Below are positions 7,681 through 19,200 of a DNA stretch of 25,256 bases, one piece after another. The translations under genes were made by a program, and so were the position numbers. Source of the stretch: Priapulus caudatus. Taxonomy: Eukaryota; Priapulida; Priapulimorpha; Priapulimorphida; Priapulidae. The DNA is taken from the NCBI RefSeq assembly GCF_000485595.1, contig NW_014577088.1, positions 17,656-42,911 of the forward strand, read 5' to 3'. A model generated the notes under the pieces. The model was not told the DNA's origin. It saw only the letters and a program-made list of their open reading frames with translations, and did no database searches. Each line of letters starts with the position of its first letter. Within the stretch, counting starts at the first letter, position 1.

Positions 7681-10551
7681 TTACAGGCTGACAATACACT
7701 GTTCTTTATCGGCAGCAGTATTTCGAATAAAGTGGCGATGATAAAACCCCACGTTCGCTAGATGACAAAAACGTTAATAATTACTCGATGCTCATATTAC
7801 ATTTTCACTTTGCGTGAGCTAAATATCGTGGTTTTAACATTTCTCACGACTCGTGTCACAGGATCTTCGCGGAGAATGGACAAATTGTCTATACGCGCAG
7901 TATGTATACATACGTTATTATCGTCTGACAACAAAAATCAGCTAAAAGCTATGGATCTGCTTACGCTTTCTCAGTTGTTGATTACTGAACTGTACTACAG
8001 TACTACTTCTGAACAGTATTACTTCACTGAACTGAAGTAGGACACTGGTAAGAGACAGCTAGCAGCGTATTATACCAAGAATTATATATGAATTGATGAA
8101 TGAACATGAACATGAATTGACATGAAGATGATTATGAATCAAGAGTATATAAAGACCATAATCGTACGGTGAAAATGTGGAAAAGATGTGCATGCCCGTG
8201 AGCAAAGCTAAGGCTCTGACGCTGGTTGAGGTTGATGTTAGAATTGTAAGTATACACTATATGGTTAGGATAGGCTAGGGCTTATGGTAGGATCAAGAAA
8301 GCGATCAATATGAGCAAACATTGATGCATGACCTATCTCACCAAAACATATATAAGCACTTCTATGATACCAACGCGATAACTGAAGGCGAGCGCAACCT
8401 TGTACGTCGATTGAGCATAATTCACCGGACACAAAGATATCATAAACCAAATTTTAATATTAATTTCCTTAGTTACAGTACTTTTAACATAAGCGCGTCA
8501 CGGGTTGATTCGTCTCTGTGACACGTTTAAACCATTTTAATGGAATAAGGAATATTTCATCGCTGTTTATAGCAACTGCACTTCAAACGGTAGGTCTACT
8601 GCAACCTCATAGTCGCCATATTGCTAATCCTTGCTGTGCAAAATCATGCCGTGGATTTACGTGCAGCAGCGCTGTACATCTACTGTAGATGTTCAAATGC
8701 GCCGAAGCCAGATAAAAGGACATTGCCTGATGTCTTATGGGGCTTCATGTCGGAATATTATACGACACAAAGCCGTGCCGCGAAAGATGCGCCTTTAATT
8801 ATGTTTGCCGCCGTCTCTGTAGAGAATGCCGCATCCGAGTGTTCACTTGTTGACCACGTCATTGCCGTAGAGACGTTACTATTGTGACATTATGCGATGC
8901 AAAGCTGATACGCTTGCGGTAGCAGAAGCACGAACGTTGCGCTAAAAGTGAGAGCATTGAGATTTGATTTAATTGAATGCAATGGGAATTTCTTTTACCG
9001 TACGTTTTTTCAAAGGCTTTGACGTTATTTGTACATGGTGGCTTCAATGATGAAACGAAAATTCCCTCGCGGTTACGGAGTACAATTGCAGCATACATGT
9101 CGTATATCTCTAATACATATTTCAAAGGCATTTTATCCTTTCTCTATTATTCATAGCTACGAATATGCTCGGGTGTAATGTTGAGCCGCATATGACATTT
9201 AATGAGCGGTGCGACTTATACAAATCTGGAAAATGTGCCTATACATTAGATTAAATTTTATGAGACCAAATTTGTTCATGGCTGGTGGTGAAATGACAGG
9301 ACGTACAAATGAATGTTTCCGTGTGGGATTTTGTTTGCGAACATTATTCACGCGATAATTAATTTGTCACTTCAAACGTTTGTTAAAGCGTTAAAACCTC
9401 GGCGGCACAGCGTAATCGCAAAACGATATCGCTAACATAGCAACGAATTGTCGCGCCGTGTAGTGGCCTTCTCAACCGAAACTAGGATGTTTTATTTTGA
9501 TTATTATAACATTTTTATTCGTTTAATATTGACTGCGAGCGAAAGCTGCAAGAAGGTTAAGCACGATTTTTACTCGGTGCCGATGTGCATCGATCGGACC
9601 GTATAAATTAATGAAGTGAAATGAATCTTGGGCCGCACCATTTATACACCCAATTACTGAATGTTTTACCACGCTCCCATGTCATCCATCACTGAGCGCG
9701 TTAACATTTTTTTATCCTCATAGTTCACTTTACTCGCTTGCAATCCCTAGACAGAGCGTTGTTCCATACGGGCGGCCGTGAACCACTACCAAATACACAC
9801 ATATACACATCACAATGCCCATTGTAGCTACTACCATAATTATATACCTTTGCATTATAATTTATAATATATACACGTATACTATGAGAGTACGCCATAT
9901 TTTGCGCGTGACGAGCTAGAAAAGACGGGTGCTTGTCAACAGTCTCATCTCTCAACACTCATCGTCAGCGTGTTGTTTAATGGATTCTAACTGTCATAAT
10001 TCAACTAAGAATTGTTATATACCTATGGATATAATACAATATTTGGAAATCAATCAACCAGGAATTTACGGCTTAGCATCGATTTCGAGAAATGGGATTG
10101 AATCCTAAGCCGGTTCATGTTGTCAGAAGAAGATAACAGCGATTGAAAGCCAATAGTGATTATTTAAAATCAACTTCGTGTGACCGTAATTCGCGATTCC
10201 ATTAAATAACCGATGTAGAGCGTTGATTATGGAATTATAAAGCATGGCGGGATATGTGACGTACACTTTAATTAAAAGATTGAAATTATGAGAACAAATG
10301 AGAGCTCAATGTATTCATGAAGAATTAATGAGTATTCCTGTAGAAATTATAGTAGCCGTAAACATACACGTTATTCAAAATGAAACTTTGTATAACCTAA
10401 GATATTATAAAAAATATATAGCTTCACTCACAAAATTACGGTTAATACATCAGCATATACCAGATATAGATGTGTATTGAATCAATACGCAAATATCTTA
10501 CCACTAGCTATATCTCACGAAAATACTGCTGTCACCACTAGTTCAACCACT
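7681..10551. other. Intergenic, about 2.9 kb without a supported gene
   Basis: The sequence is AT-rich and looks single-copy. The longest frames are 7762-8040 (92 codons) and 8621-8887 (88 codons) on +, and 8859-9131 (90 codons) on -. None has a recognisable domain, a good splice context or coding-like codon bias that I can argue for. A short local repeat of ACTGAAC/AGTAC motifs lies at 7980-8040. No tRNA-type internal promoter boxes were seen. Confidence 0.6.
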
Positions 10552-11597
10552 CTTAACGCAGCAGAAACGGCAGCAGCACTACCTCCAACGCCGTCGCCCA
10601 CCCCCACCGCCGCCACCACCACCACCACCGCCGCCACTACCAACACCAACACCACCACCACCACCACCACAACCACCACAACCACCGCCGCCACTACCAC
10701 CACCACCGCCACCACCACCACCACCATCACCACCACCTTCAACCCCACCGACCAGCAACACAACAAAAACAAAAACAACCCACCACCGATCAATGCAGTC
10801 ATCATCATCACACCACACCACGCACCTACCCAAGCACACAACTAGCGACCAGCAACAGCACCCTTACCATCACCACCGACCACCACCAACGCACCACCGC
10901 ACCGACCACCACCACTCCATCCCACCACCCACTCACCACCTACGCCCCCGCACCACCGCTACCAACCACCACTCACCACCACTACCACCACCAACCCACA
11001 CCACCACACACCGGCATCCACCACCACACCACAACCACCACAACCACTCACAACCACCACCGCCCACCTACCACCCGCGCACCACCGCCGACGCGCCACC
11101 GACCCGCCACACTAGCGCGGCCATTGCACGCGGCAACCACCGCCACCACCCGTACCACTACCCCACAACACACCCCGACACCATCGCCAGCCACCCGCAC
11201 CGCCGCAACCGCGCCATCGCCGCCACCGCCACACCGCCACAATCACCCCGACCGCTTACCTGCACCGCCACCGCCACGAGCCCCACCGCCACCCGCCACG
11301 CCACCGCGCCACCGCTATGAACGCAACCGCGCACCGCCACCGCCAGCCACCGCCACGCCACCGCTAAAACCGCCCCTGCCAGCCACCACCACCAGCCGGA
11401 CCACCACTCAACCAGCATACCTCATCCGCACCACCCACTCAACCAACCGCACAACGACCGAACAACCCTCACCGACCAACCAACCAACCGAAGCAAGCAC
11501 CACCCACCACCACAACCACTGCACCACACCACCTACCACCACTACCACCGCCACACCAACCGCCACACTACATCTTGCCATCCGCCACCGCCACCGG
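10552..11597 (+). repeat. ACC/CAC-rich tract, about 1 kb
   Basis: The + strand is almost wholly A and C, with few G or T. The left third is near-pure ACC trinucleotide with GCC variants. The right two thirds drift to CCACC, CACA and CCGCCACCG mixtures. The border at 11598 to ordinary sequence is sharp. All six frames stay open for long distances as Thr-, Pro/His- or Val/Gly-rich runs, which is expected from this composition, so no protein is called. The complementary strand is a long run of GG doublets. Confidence 0.92.
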
Positions 11598-12255
11598 GGC
11601 ATGCGAAGACTTTAAAAATGAAAGCGGTGTTTTAGTTCGACTTGAAGAGATAAAACTCGATGACCAAATTTTGCCACCCAGCTATTACATGACTGAACAA
11701 CAGGCCGCAAAGTCTTTGTCGTCGCCACACCTCGGTATGAAGTTGTTGCTCCTTGCATTGACCAACCTGCGCGCGAAAATCAATTAGTTAGATAGCAGCC
11801 GTCTTGTCGTTGTCCGCAGAATTTCAATGAGAAACGTGTTTAGGATGCGATCGATTCTACTGTTAAAACCTATGTACGTGCAGCAGGGAGAAGTAAATGT
11901 TTCGATGATATCGATCATAAGCGATGCCCCATTGATGACACAAGGGCTGGGATTCCGGCGATGTTACGCCGTCAATCCGCTAACTCAATTAATCCTTCCA
12001 TAATCCTTTAAGCAAAATCAACTATATATGGCTGCTTACGGTCGGACTTCGGAGTCCGGCTGTTTCATAAGAATGTAGCTCGTATAGCGTCCGCATTGTA
12101 AAACGCGGGTCGATACGGTACAGGAACACCTTCCCTTATGTAATTACCAGTGTTGAGCGCTAGCTCGTCGCGGCTCGTGCGTGGCTCCAGCGGCAACTAG
12201 ACAATTCCACGGACGCGCAATAAGTGCAATAAATGCCGAACTATATTTCCTACTT
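11598..12255. other. Intergenic, no gene supported
   Basis: A + frame running out of the ACC tract continues to 11787 and gives mixed residues (DFKNESGVLVRLEEIKLDDQ) that look more protein-like than its surroundings. I found no family, start or splice site to support it. A small perfect stem (CGGACT, loop TCGG, AGTCCG) lies near 12043-12060. Confidence 0.45.
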
Positions 12256-12572
12256 TCAGACACAAGAGTAGAGGCGGGAGAAGAACCGAAGCAGAGAGAA
12301 TGCAGAGAGAGTCGATAGCCAGAGAGAAGAAGAGTGAACAGAGAGCCGGCAGAGAGAGAGAGAGACAGAGAGGAAGAGAGAGGAGAGAGAGAGAGAGGAG
12401 AGAGAGTTAGAGAAGAGAGAGAGAGAGAGAGAGAGACGAGAGAGAGAGCAGAGGAATGAGAGAGAGAGAGAGAAGAGAGAGAGAGAAACCAGAAAAGAGA
12501 TTAAGAGAGAGAGAGAAAAGAAAGAGAGAAAGAGAGAGAAAATAGAGAAAGAGAGAAAAAAGAGAGAAAGAA
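12256..12572 (+). repeat. Degenerate (GA)n tract
   Basis: About 300 bases of GAGAGA interrupted by single C, T or A-run changes, purer in the centre (12350-12480) than at the edges. The minus-strand open frame across it (12256-12585; Ser/Leu/Phe) is compositional. Borders to single-copy sequence are fairly sharp. Confidence 0.93.
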
Positions 12573-12893
12573 ACGGGCATGCCATTGCCGCGTCCTATCC
12601 TGTTGGCCGTTATTTCGAATTTTGCGACGGAACTGAACGATCGGCCGAGCGAAGGAAGGCGTGCATCAGGTGAACGCGGAGCGTGACACGTGATTTCCGA
12701 GAAGCGGCAGATGGGCTGCCTTGGTTTTTCGGCGTGCGTCGTAGTGATGTCACAGCGCCGCTATTATGATTTCACGACCACGCATGAATTTACGTCACGC
12801 GGCGGCGACGCCATTGGAAAGTGCCGCGACGTATTGCGGTTACGTAAACCTGCAATTTAATCGTGTGCCGACAAAGAAAGGCACCAGCTAAGT
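12573..12893. other. Unique spacer, nothing recognised
   Basis: CpG-rich sequence of balanced composition between the GA tract and the hAT-like MITE. No open frame, repeat or RNA gene is supported. Confidence 0.6.
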
Positions 12894-13064
12894 CAGTGGC
12901 GGATCCAGAAGTGAATTCTACGGGGGGGGGGGGGGCGAATCATGCGAGCTCAAGGGCGAGAAGCGCTCGTGGGGGAGGGTGCTAGGCTAAAATAAAAAAT
13001 GCCCTAAAAATTGTAGGGGGGGCGACCGCCTCCTGTGCCGGAGATCTCTCCGGATCCGCCACTG
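12894..13064. mobile_element. hAT-like MITE, 171 bp
   Basis: It opens CAGTGGCGGATCC and closes with the exact reverse complement GGATCCGCCACTG. The flanks are AGCTAAGT on the left and AGCTTAGA on the right, matching at 6 of 8 positions, which fits the 8-bp target duplication of hAT transposons after some decay. Ends of the CAGTGGCGGATCCAG type are widespread in animal genomes (from memory). The interior is non-coding, with G runs on this strand (14 G at 12922-12935, and GGGGGGG near 13016). Confidence 0.88.
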
Positions 13065-14040
13065 AGCTTAGACGGATATGCGAGCGAAAAGATGGAGAGA
13101 CTAGCTGCGTGATATACGAACACTATTTGATATGCTAGAGCCATGGTCAGCGTCTATGGTAACCATGCAAGGCATGATTAGCGCCGTTAAGTCATATGAT
13201 ATTTACTACGCTACGAACATCTTGCATAATAACCTGAGACGTACGGAATATGAGTGCCGATAATGTAGGTCAGCCTAGGATCAGTGCGGATGGTCGGGAT
13301 TAGTATTCCCTGTTTATAGCCAGCGCAGAAAATCATTAGTCACGAGTAATTGCACAAAGACACACGGTGGCGCGAAAAATTCAATTTGTTTTCCCTGTAA
13401 GAAGCCTGGACCGTGTCTGATGCGCGCGTTACGGCTGCGTTGAGGCAATCAGTAGCAGATCAAACAAACATGCAGATTTCTCATCTAAAACATATGAGAG
13501 TAATTTATGTCATCACGTTCAGAACTAATTCGAGAAATTACAAAGTCGACGCACTCGCTATAACAACATCTAAAAATTATCGTCTCCCGTTAGCAAGGCT
13601 GCAATTACGAAAAAAATTCACTCGTCCGAGACGTGGCGGCGACCGCGGCGGGGGGGGGGAGATCTAAGAAAAATCGTCGGCAAGGATCGCATTATGAACA
13701 TCAGTGGCGGTGCGTTATTAGCGTCAATATTTGGTCTTGCTCTCACGGCGTCCGCGGCGTGCGGCGTCGCGCGTCGGCTTGCGTGTGACATCTGGTGGCG
13801 GCGTCGCCGGCGCCATTGTGCCGAGCTTTCGCCGACCGCGACCCCTGGCCGACGCAATCAGTCGCCTCGTGAGGACACTGCTCGCATCATCAATAAGCCT
13901 ATTAGGCGCGCGACCCCGGGGGCTCGAACAGCTACGCTGGCGCGGCGCGCACACGGCATGTAGTAGGTAATGAAAGGTCAGATATCAACGCCAGCCGACG
14001 ACGACGAGAATGAATGGACAAGACGGCGGCGTGCATCTGA
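13065..14040. other. Intergenic, turning CpG-rich toward the satellite
   Basis: Ordinary sequence up to about 13,600, then strongly GC- and CpG-rich from 13,620, including a run of 10 G at about 13,650. Several frames overlap on both strands between 13,600 and 13,970, as expected in GC-rich DNA with few stop codons. None resembles a known protein. Confidence 0.5.
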
Positions 14041-16197
14041 TTAGACCGCGCCGCCGGAGGAGAGGAGAAGCTAGCGTCCGCGCGGGCGGCCCCGCCGGAG
14101 GAGAGGAGAAGCTAGCGTCCCGCGCGAAGCCGGTGCGCGAGGCAAGAGGCAGAATCGCTAGCGTCACGCGGGCGGGCCCCCGCTCGGAGGAGAGCGGAAG
14201 CTAAACGCGTCCACCGGTCGGGCCCCGCCCGGAGGAGAGGAGAAAGCGAGCGTCCGCTGCGAGCGGTGCCGGAGGAGGGAGAAGCTAGCGTCCACGCGAC
14301 GCCCCCGCCGGAGGAGAAGAGAGCTAGCGTCCCACGCGGGCGGCGCGTGCGGAGGAGAGGAGAAGGCTAGCGATCGCGCGGGCGGCGCCTGCAGGCGAAG
14401 GAGAGACGCTAGCGTCCACGCGGGCCGCGGCGCCGGAGAGAGGAGAAGCGCCGGGGTGCGCGCGCGATGAGAGAGAGTAGCCGTCCACGCGGGCGGCGGT
14501 GCCGGAGGAGCAGGAGAGCTAGTGTCCACGCGGCGGCGCCGCCGGAGAGGAGAAAGAGAGAGCAAGCTAGGCGTCGGCGGGCTGGCGCCGCCGGACGCGA
14601 TGAGGAAGAAGCTTAGCGTCCGCCCGCGAGCGGACGCGTACCGGAGTCGAGAGGAGAATGCTTAGCGTCCAGCGGCGCGCGCCACCGAGAAGGAACGAAG
14701 AATAGCGCGCCGCGGGCGCGGCCGCCGGAGGAGAGAGAAGCTACGTCCACGCGGGCGGCGCGCGTAAGCAGAGGGAGAGCTAGGCGTCCACGCGGGCGGC
14801 GCCGGCAGGAGAGGAGAAGCTAGCGTCCACGCGGGCGGCGCCGCCGGAGGGAGAGGAGAAAGCTAGCGTCCACGCGGGCGGCGCCGCCGGCAGGGAGTGA
14901 GGAATGCTTAGCGTCCGCACGGGTGGCGCGGGCAGGAGAGGAGAAGCTAGCGTCGCGCGCGAGCGGCGGTGCCGGAGGACGAGGAGGAAGCTTAGCGTCC
15001 ACCGGGCGGCGGTTTCCGCGCAGAGATGAGGGAGAAGCTAGTGTCCCCGCGGGCGGCGCCACGTCGAGGAAAGGAGAAGCTAGCGTCGCGCGCGAGCGGC
15101 GTCGTACGGAGGGAAGAGGAGAGCTATGCGTCCCGCGTCGGGGGGCGTGCCGGAGGGAGAGGAGAAGCATTGCGTCGCGCGGGCCGGCGGTGCCGGAGGA
15201 GGAGAGGAGAAGCTAGTGTCCACGCGGGCGGCGCCACCGGAGGAAAGGAGAAGCTAGCGTCCGCGCGAGCGGCGTACCGGAGGAGAGGAGAAGCCTAGCG
15301 TCCCGCGGGCACGGCCCCGCCGGAGGAGAGGAAGAGCTAGTGTCCACGCGGGCGGCGCACCGGAGGAAAGGAGAAGCTAGCGTCCGCGCGACGCCGGTAC
15401 CGGAGGAGAGGAGAAGCTAGCGTCCGCGCGAGCGGCAGTCACCGGAGGAGAGAGAAGCTAGCGTCCGCGCGAAGCGGCGGTACGCGAGGAGAGGAGAAGC
15501 TAGTGTCCACGCGGGCGGCCGCCGGGGAGAGGAGAAGCAGTGTCCACGCGGGCGCGCCACCGAGGAAAGGAGAAGCTAGCGTGGCCGGCGAGCGGCGCGC
15601 GTACCGGAGGAAGGAGAGAAGCTAGGTCCGCGCGAGCGGCGGGTCCGGAGGAGAGGAGAAGCTATGTGTCCACGCGGCGCGCCACCGGACAGGAAAGGAG
15701 AAGCTAGCGTCCGCGCGGGCGCGGCGCGCCGGAGGAAGAGGAGAGCTACGTCACGCGGGCGGCGCCGGAAGAGAGGAGAAGCTAGCGTCCACGCGGGCGC
15801 GCCGCCGCGAGAGAGAGGAGAAGCTAGCGTCCGCACGGGTGGCGCCGCGATGAGAGGAGAAGCTAGCGTCCGCCGCGCGGCGGCGTGCCGGAGGAGAGGA
15901 GAAAGTAGCGTCCACGCGGGCGGCGCGGCATGAGAGAGAAGAAGCTAGGCGTCGCGCGGGCGGCGCCGCCGGCGAGGAGAGGAGAAGCTAGCGTCCGCGC
16001 GCGGCGGCGCCGGCCGGAGGAGAGGGAGAGCTAGCGTCCGCGCGCGGCGGCGCCGCCGGAGGAGAGAGAAGCTAGCGTCCGCACGGGTCGGCGCCGGAGG
16101 AGAGGAGAAGCTAGCGTCCGCGCGGGCGGCGGCGCCGGAGGAGAGGAGAAGCTAGCGTCCACGCGGGCGGCGGCGCCGGAGGAGAGGCGACGGCACG
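14041..16197 (+). repeat. GC-rich 41-bp minisatellite, about 50 copies
   Basis: The unit contains GGAGGAGAGGAGAAGCTAGC followed by GTCC, an A or G, and CGCGGGCGGCG with a GCC end. Spacing of GCTAGC is 41 bp in the cleanest parts (14070 to 14111, and 16110 to 16151). Each unit joins a purine-rich half to a CpG-rich half. Copies near both ends are the most regular. Many in 14,200-15,200 differ by single-base insertions and losses. 41 is not a multiple of 3, so the Arg/Ala/Gly-rich frames crossing it (for example 14923-15216) are artefacts. The array ends at about 16,197 against unrelated sequence. Confidence 0.96.
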
Positions 16198-16227
16198 GTG
16201 CTATCCTGCGTGGTCTTGCCCGGGACA

Positions 16228-16290
16228 AGCACGGGGACGGATCCAGGATCCGGATTTCTACGATGGAGGTGTTCCGGGGGCGGGGATGAG
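16228..16290 (+). mobile_element. Possible decayed end of the CAGTGGCGGATCCAG MITE
   Basis: GGGGACGGATCCAGGATC, then TTTCTACG and a G-rich stretch (TTCCGGGGGCGGGG), follows the order of the left end of the MITE at 12894 (GGCGGATCCAG, then ATTCTACGGGGG). No partner end is visible. It is a fragment at best. Confidence 0.4.
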
Positions 16291-19200
16291 GCTGATATAT
16301 TTAAAAAGCTTTTTTATTTCCTTTAGAGAACTACGGTGTTAATCTGATTCGTACCACATGTTTTCTATTTTTAATAATCGTGTTATTTTTAAACGGTGAC
16401 AAATTTCTACCCCATATTGGGGAAAAAAACAAGCATGCGGTCACGAATAATGAAGGGAATATTGACCCCATAGACACCTTCTGGAACCGTATCTGACAAG
16501 CATGCACAGCGTGGTTCACCCAGCACCCTAGTCTGAACCTGTCCTGTTTTCTTGGATTCTGAAGGCGGCGAAATTGCGTTATCTAAACTGAGTAATGACT
16601 AGAGAGTACATTATACACGCTGTCAAAAAAAATAAAGCAAATACAGGATCTGATTAGGCTGATAGAATAATATTGCTAGATTATTTATTAAACTTATTTC
16701 ACGGTTAAATACATTTATTAGGCACATTTTTGTTGTGTTTATCCAAAATATAGATAGGGCACAGCCACCCCCGTTTGGCCCTCCGAAAGCTGGTACCGTG
16801 TTCGTTAGCGGAATATTTTGTAAAGCTGATAAAGTAATTAGTGGCTAATGTGAACATAAGAGAGAGGGAGAGAGAGCGACGGATACACTCATACCTACTG
16901 GCAAATGAATAGACACTTATTCTAATTGGAGCATAAAGATGGTCCCGGTATCCTGCTGCCACGAGCCGACTAGAGCGCCAATTAACTCATTTGATATTTA
17001 CTATTGCCTCTCTATAAGTCACGGCGCTCTCACAAAGCTCGATGGCTTTATTAATTTGCACTCGATATACGGTTCAGTGCGATCACATTGTAGGTAAATC
17101 AGGCGTGGCGCACCATTGTCACATGGAGAGCAAAGCAACACGGGCTAAGTGAGACCGTGACGTCATCGGGATCCCCCCATATCCGGCACAAAGTGAGCGA
17201 GTCTGTGAATGGATTACCGCGGAGACAGCCCGCTATCCATCATGCTGTTATAGCCCCAAAACACGAATCACCATTCGTCTGGTAGCGGGTGAAGAACCAA
17301 TCTAGGTGAAGATGAAGGCAAATTAATTTTGCGGCACATCCCCTCGGGCCGCAAACCTGCCTACTCGCGTCAATAGGTGTCACTGGAGTAGGCTCTCCGA
17401 TCGTAGACCGTACGAGACGTTGAGCAGCTCGGTGGTTGTGCCTCCGCGAGAACGTGATCTAACTCCGAATCCGGTAGATCACTATACTTGCCTGCGTTTA
17501 ACCACCGGATTAATGACCGAAACGTCGGTTGTGTATAGCGCATGGAAGTCGGAACAATAAATGTAAGAAACGACATTTTTGCAGACGACGAGTTTGTCCA
17601 GGCCGAGAATCCCGAATCCACGAAACCCGGGAAGGTCACAAAATACACAGAACGCACTGCAACGTAGTACACCTCCCAATGATCACACGGAAGCTATTCA
17701 GTTAATGTGGACGTCCTTGCTCCTATATCCTTATCCAGACAGTCAGCAACAATGACAGGAAGCAGGCAGACAGACAGAGGCAGACAGATTTCTACATTAA
17801 TGTATATATATTATATTGTTGTTGTTGTCGTGTTTTCTATTGCTATTACACATAACACAATGATAAACAGATGAATAAATAAATTTTATTATTATAATTC
17901 ACATCAGCATATGAGAATAACGACAAGCGGACAGCGGAAGGTGTCTGCATAGATGGAGAGAGGAGATCACCTACAGTGCGCTCGTCTCAGCTGGTGATGA
18001 GAGTGTATACGCACATCTATGAGGAGCCGCAGCCTGCGGGCTCGCACGCCAGCTTCCCGCTGCTAATGCGGCCATCTAATAAGTCAGATTACATATCCTA
18101 TCTGATCGCTACGCCGCCGAATATAATGGCATATTTACTCGTGTAAAAACAGCGATGAACAAATGAGCACGGTAGCATGCGGCTAGCTGGGGAGGCACGA
18201 CGCAGCAGCTCCTGCATATTTAACACGACCTTGTCGAGATTCCCGGGGACTTCTTGCACTTACCGACGATTGATGAGTCAGCGACCGCGGCTGACGACCA
18301 ACAATAGGTTATTGGCGCGTGCGCGCGCGTAGAAGAGTGATCAGATAATAATAATGAATAGCGAACCGTAGATGGCGGGGACCACCCACCAGCACGGGGC
18401 AGCCTCCCGCCATCCAGGTGACCTGCTACATAGCGGAGAAAAGCCGGCACGTACGTCACTGCTGGGATGAAGGCTCGGAAGATCATTATGCGGCCGTATC
18501 GAGCATATGGTACACGCGCCATGCGGTGTTGACCGCGTGTGTCGCCGAGTTGTCGTCGTACCTCCGTGTTCACACGACCGCGCTCGCTACATTTCTCGGA
18601 TCCTCTTACGAGGAACTACGATTTCAAATGCAAATAGGAATTGCAGAGCGTAATAGGACATCTACGTTGTAGTTAATTATCAAATAATTAAATATGCGAA
18701 TAATTGCAGATTGCTTCACCAGAAAAACGGTAGTAATTGTAATAAATCATTATAATTACCTATATGTGTGTGAAAATGGCTGCGTGCGAACATGTGTGCG
18801 TTCGTGAGTAGGCGTGCGTGCGTGCTCACGCGTGTATGTGATTAACGGCGTGAAAATTCCATTAGCGTCTCAAATGTGACCAAAGTTAGTTCCACGACTT
18901 TTTTATGAGATTCAACGGCGCCTAATAACAAACAATCAACAACTTAATATACAAATGCTCTGTTGAATACCTTAATCTCAATGCGTCTGAGGTGCGCAGG
19001 ACTGCGCCAGCTATCTGCGCTGCAACAGTGAGTGAGCTGTGATTCTCAGAACATCTATCATGGCGGCTTGCACATGCAGGTGTATTGCTCACCCGCATCT
19101 CGCTGCGTTTCGCTGTGGAGCGCTGTGAAAGCCAGCGTTCCTGTGAACGGCCAATACGGCCGTATTACTAGCGCTTGGAGGTGACACGCGATTCCTTTCA

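Noticed and set aside
8621-8887. 88-codon + frame with mixed composition
   Set aside because: No homologue recognised, no splice or start context, and similar-sized frames occur by chance throughout the window.
10477-11615. Long Thr-rich, Pro/His-rich and Val/Gly-rich frames over the ACC tract
   Set aside because: Every frame of an A/C-only sequence lacks stop codons by chance. The frames overlap on both strands and have no recognisable domain.
12256-12585. Minus-strand Ser/Leu/Phe-rich frame
   Set aside because: Pure consequence of the GA tract.
5460-12585. GGGCATGC at the edges of several low-complexity tracts
   Set aside because: GCATGC occurs about 14 times across the window, mostly in plain sequence, so the link with tract borders is probably chance.
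13694-15936. Several Arg/Ala/Gly-rich frames in the GC-rich array, on both strands
   Set aside because: The 41-bp unit is not a multiple of three, so any protein would change frame with each unit; the frames arise from scarcity of stop codons.
17515-17529. GACCGAAACGTCGGT, similar to a short motif often seen near 3' ends of invertebrate retroelements
   Set aside because: Only about 15 bases, and no reverse-transcriptase coding sequence or element border nearby; too weak to call.
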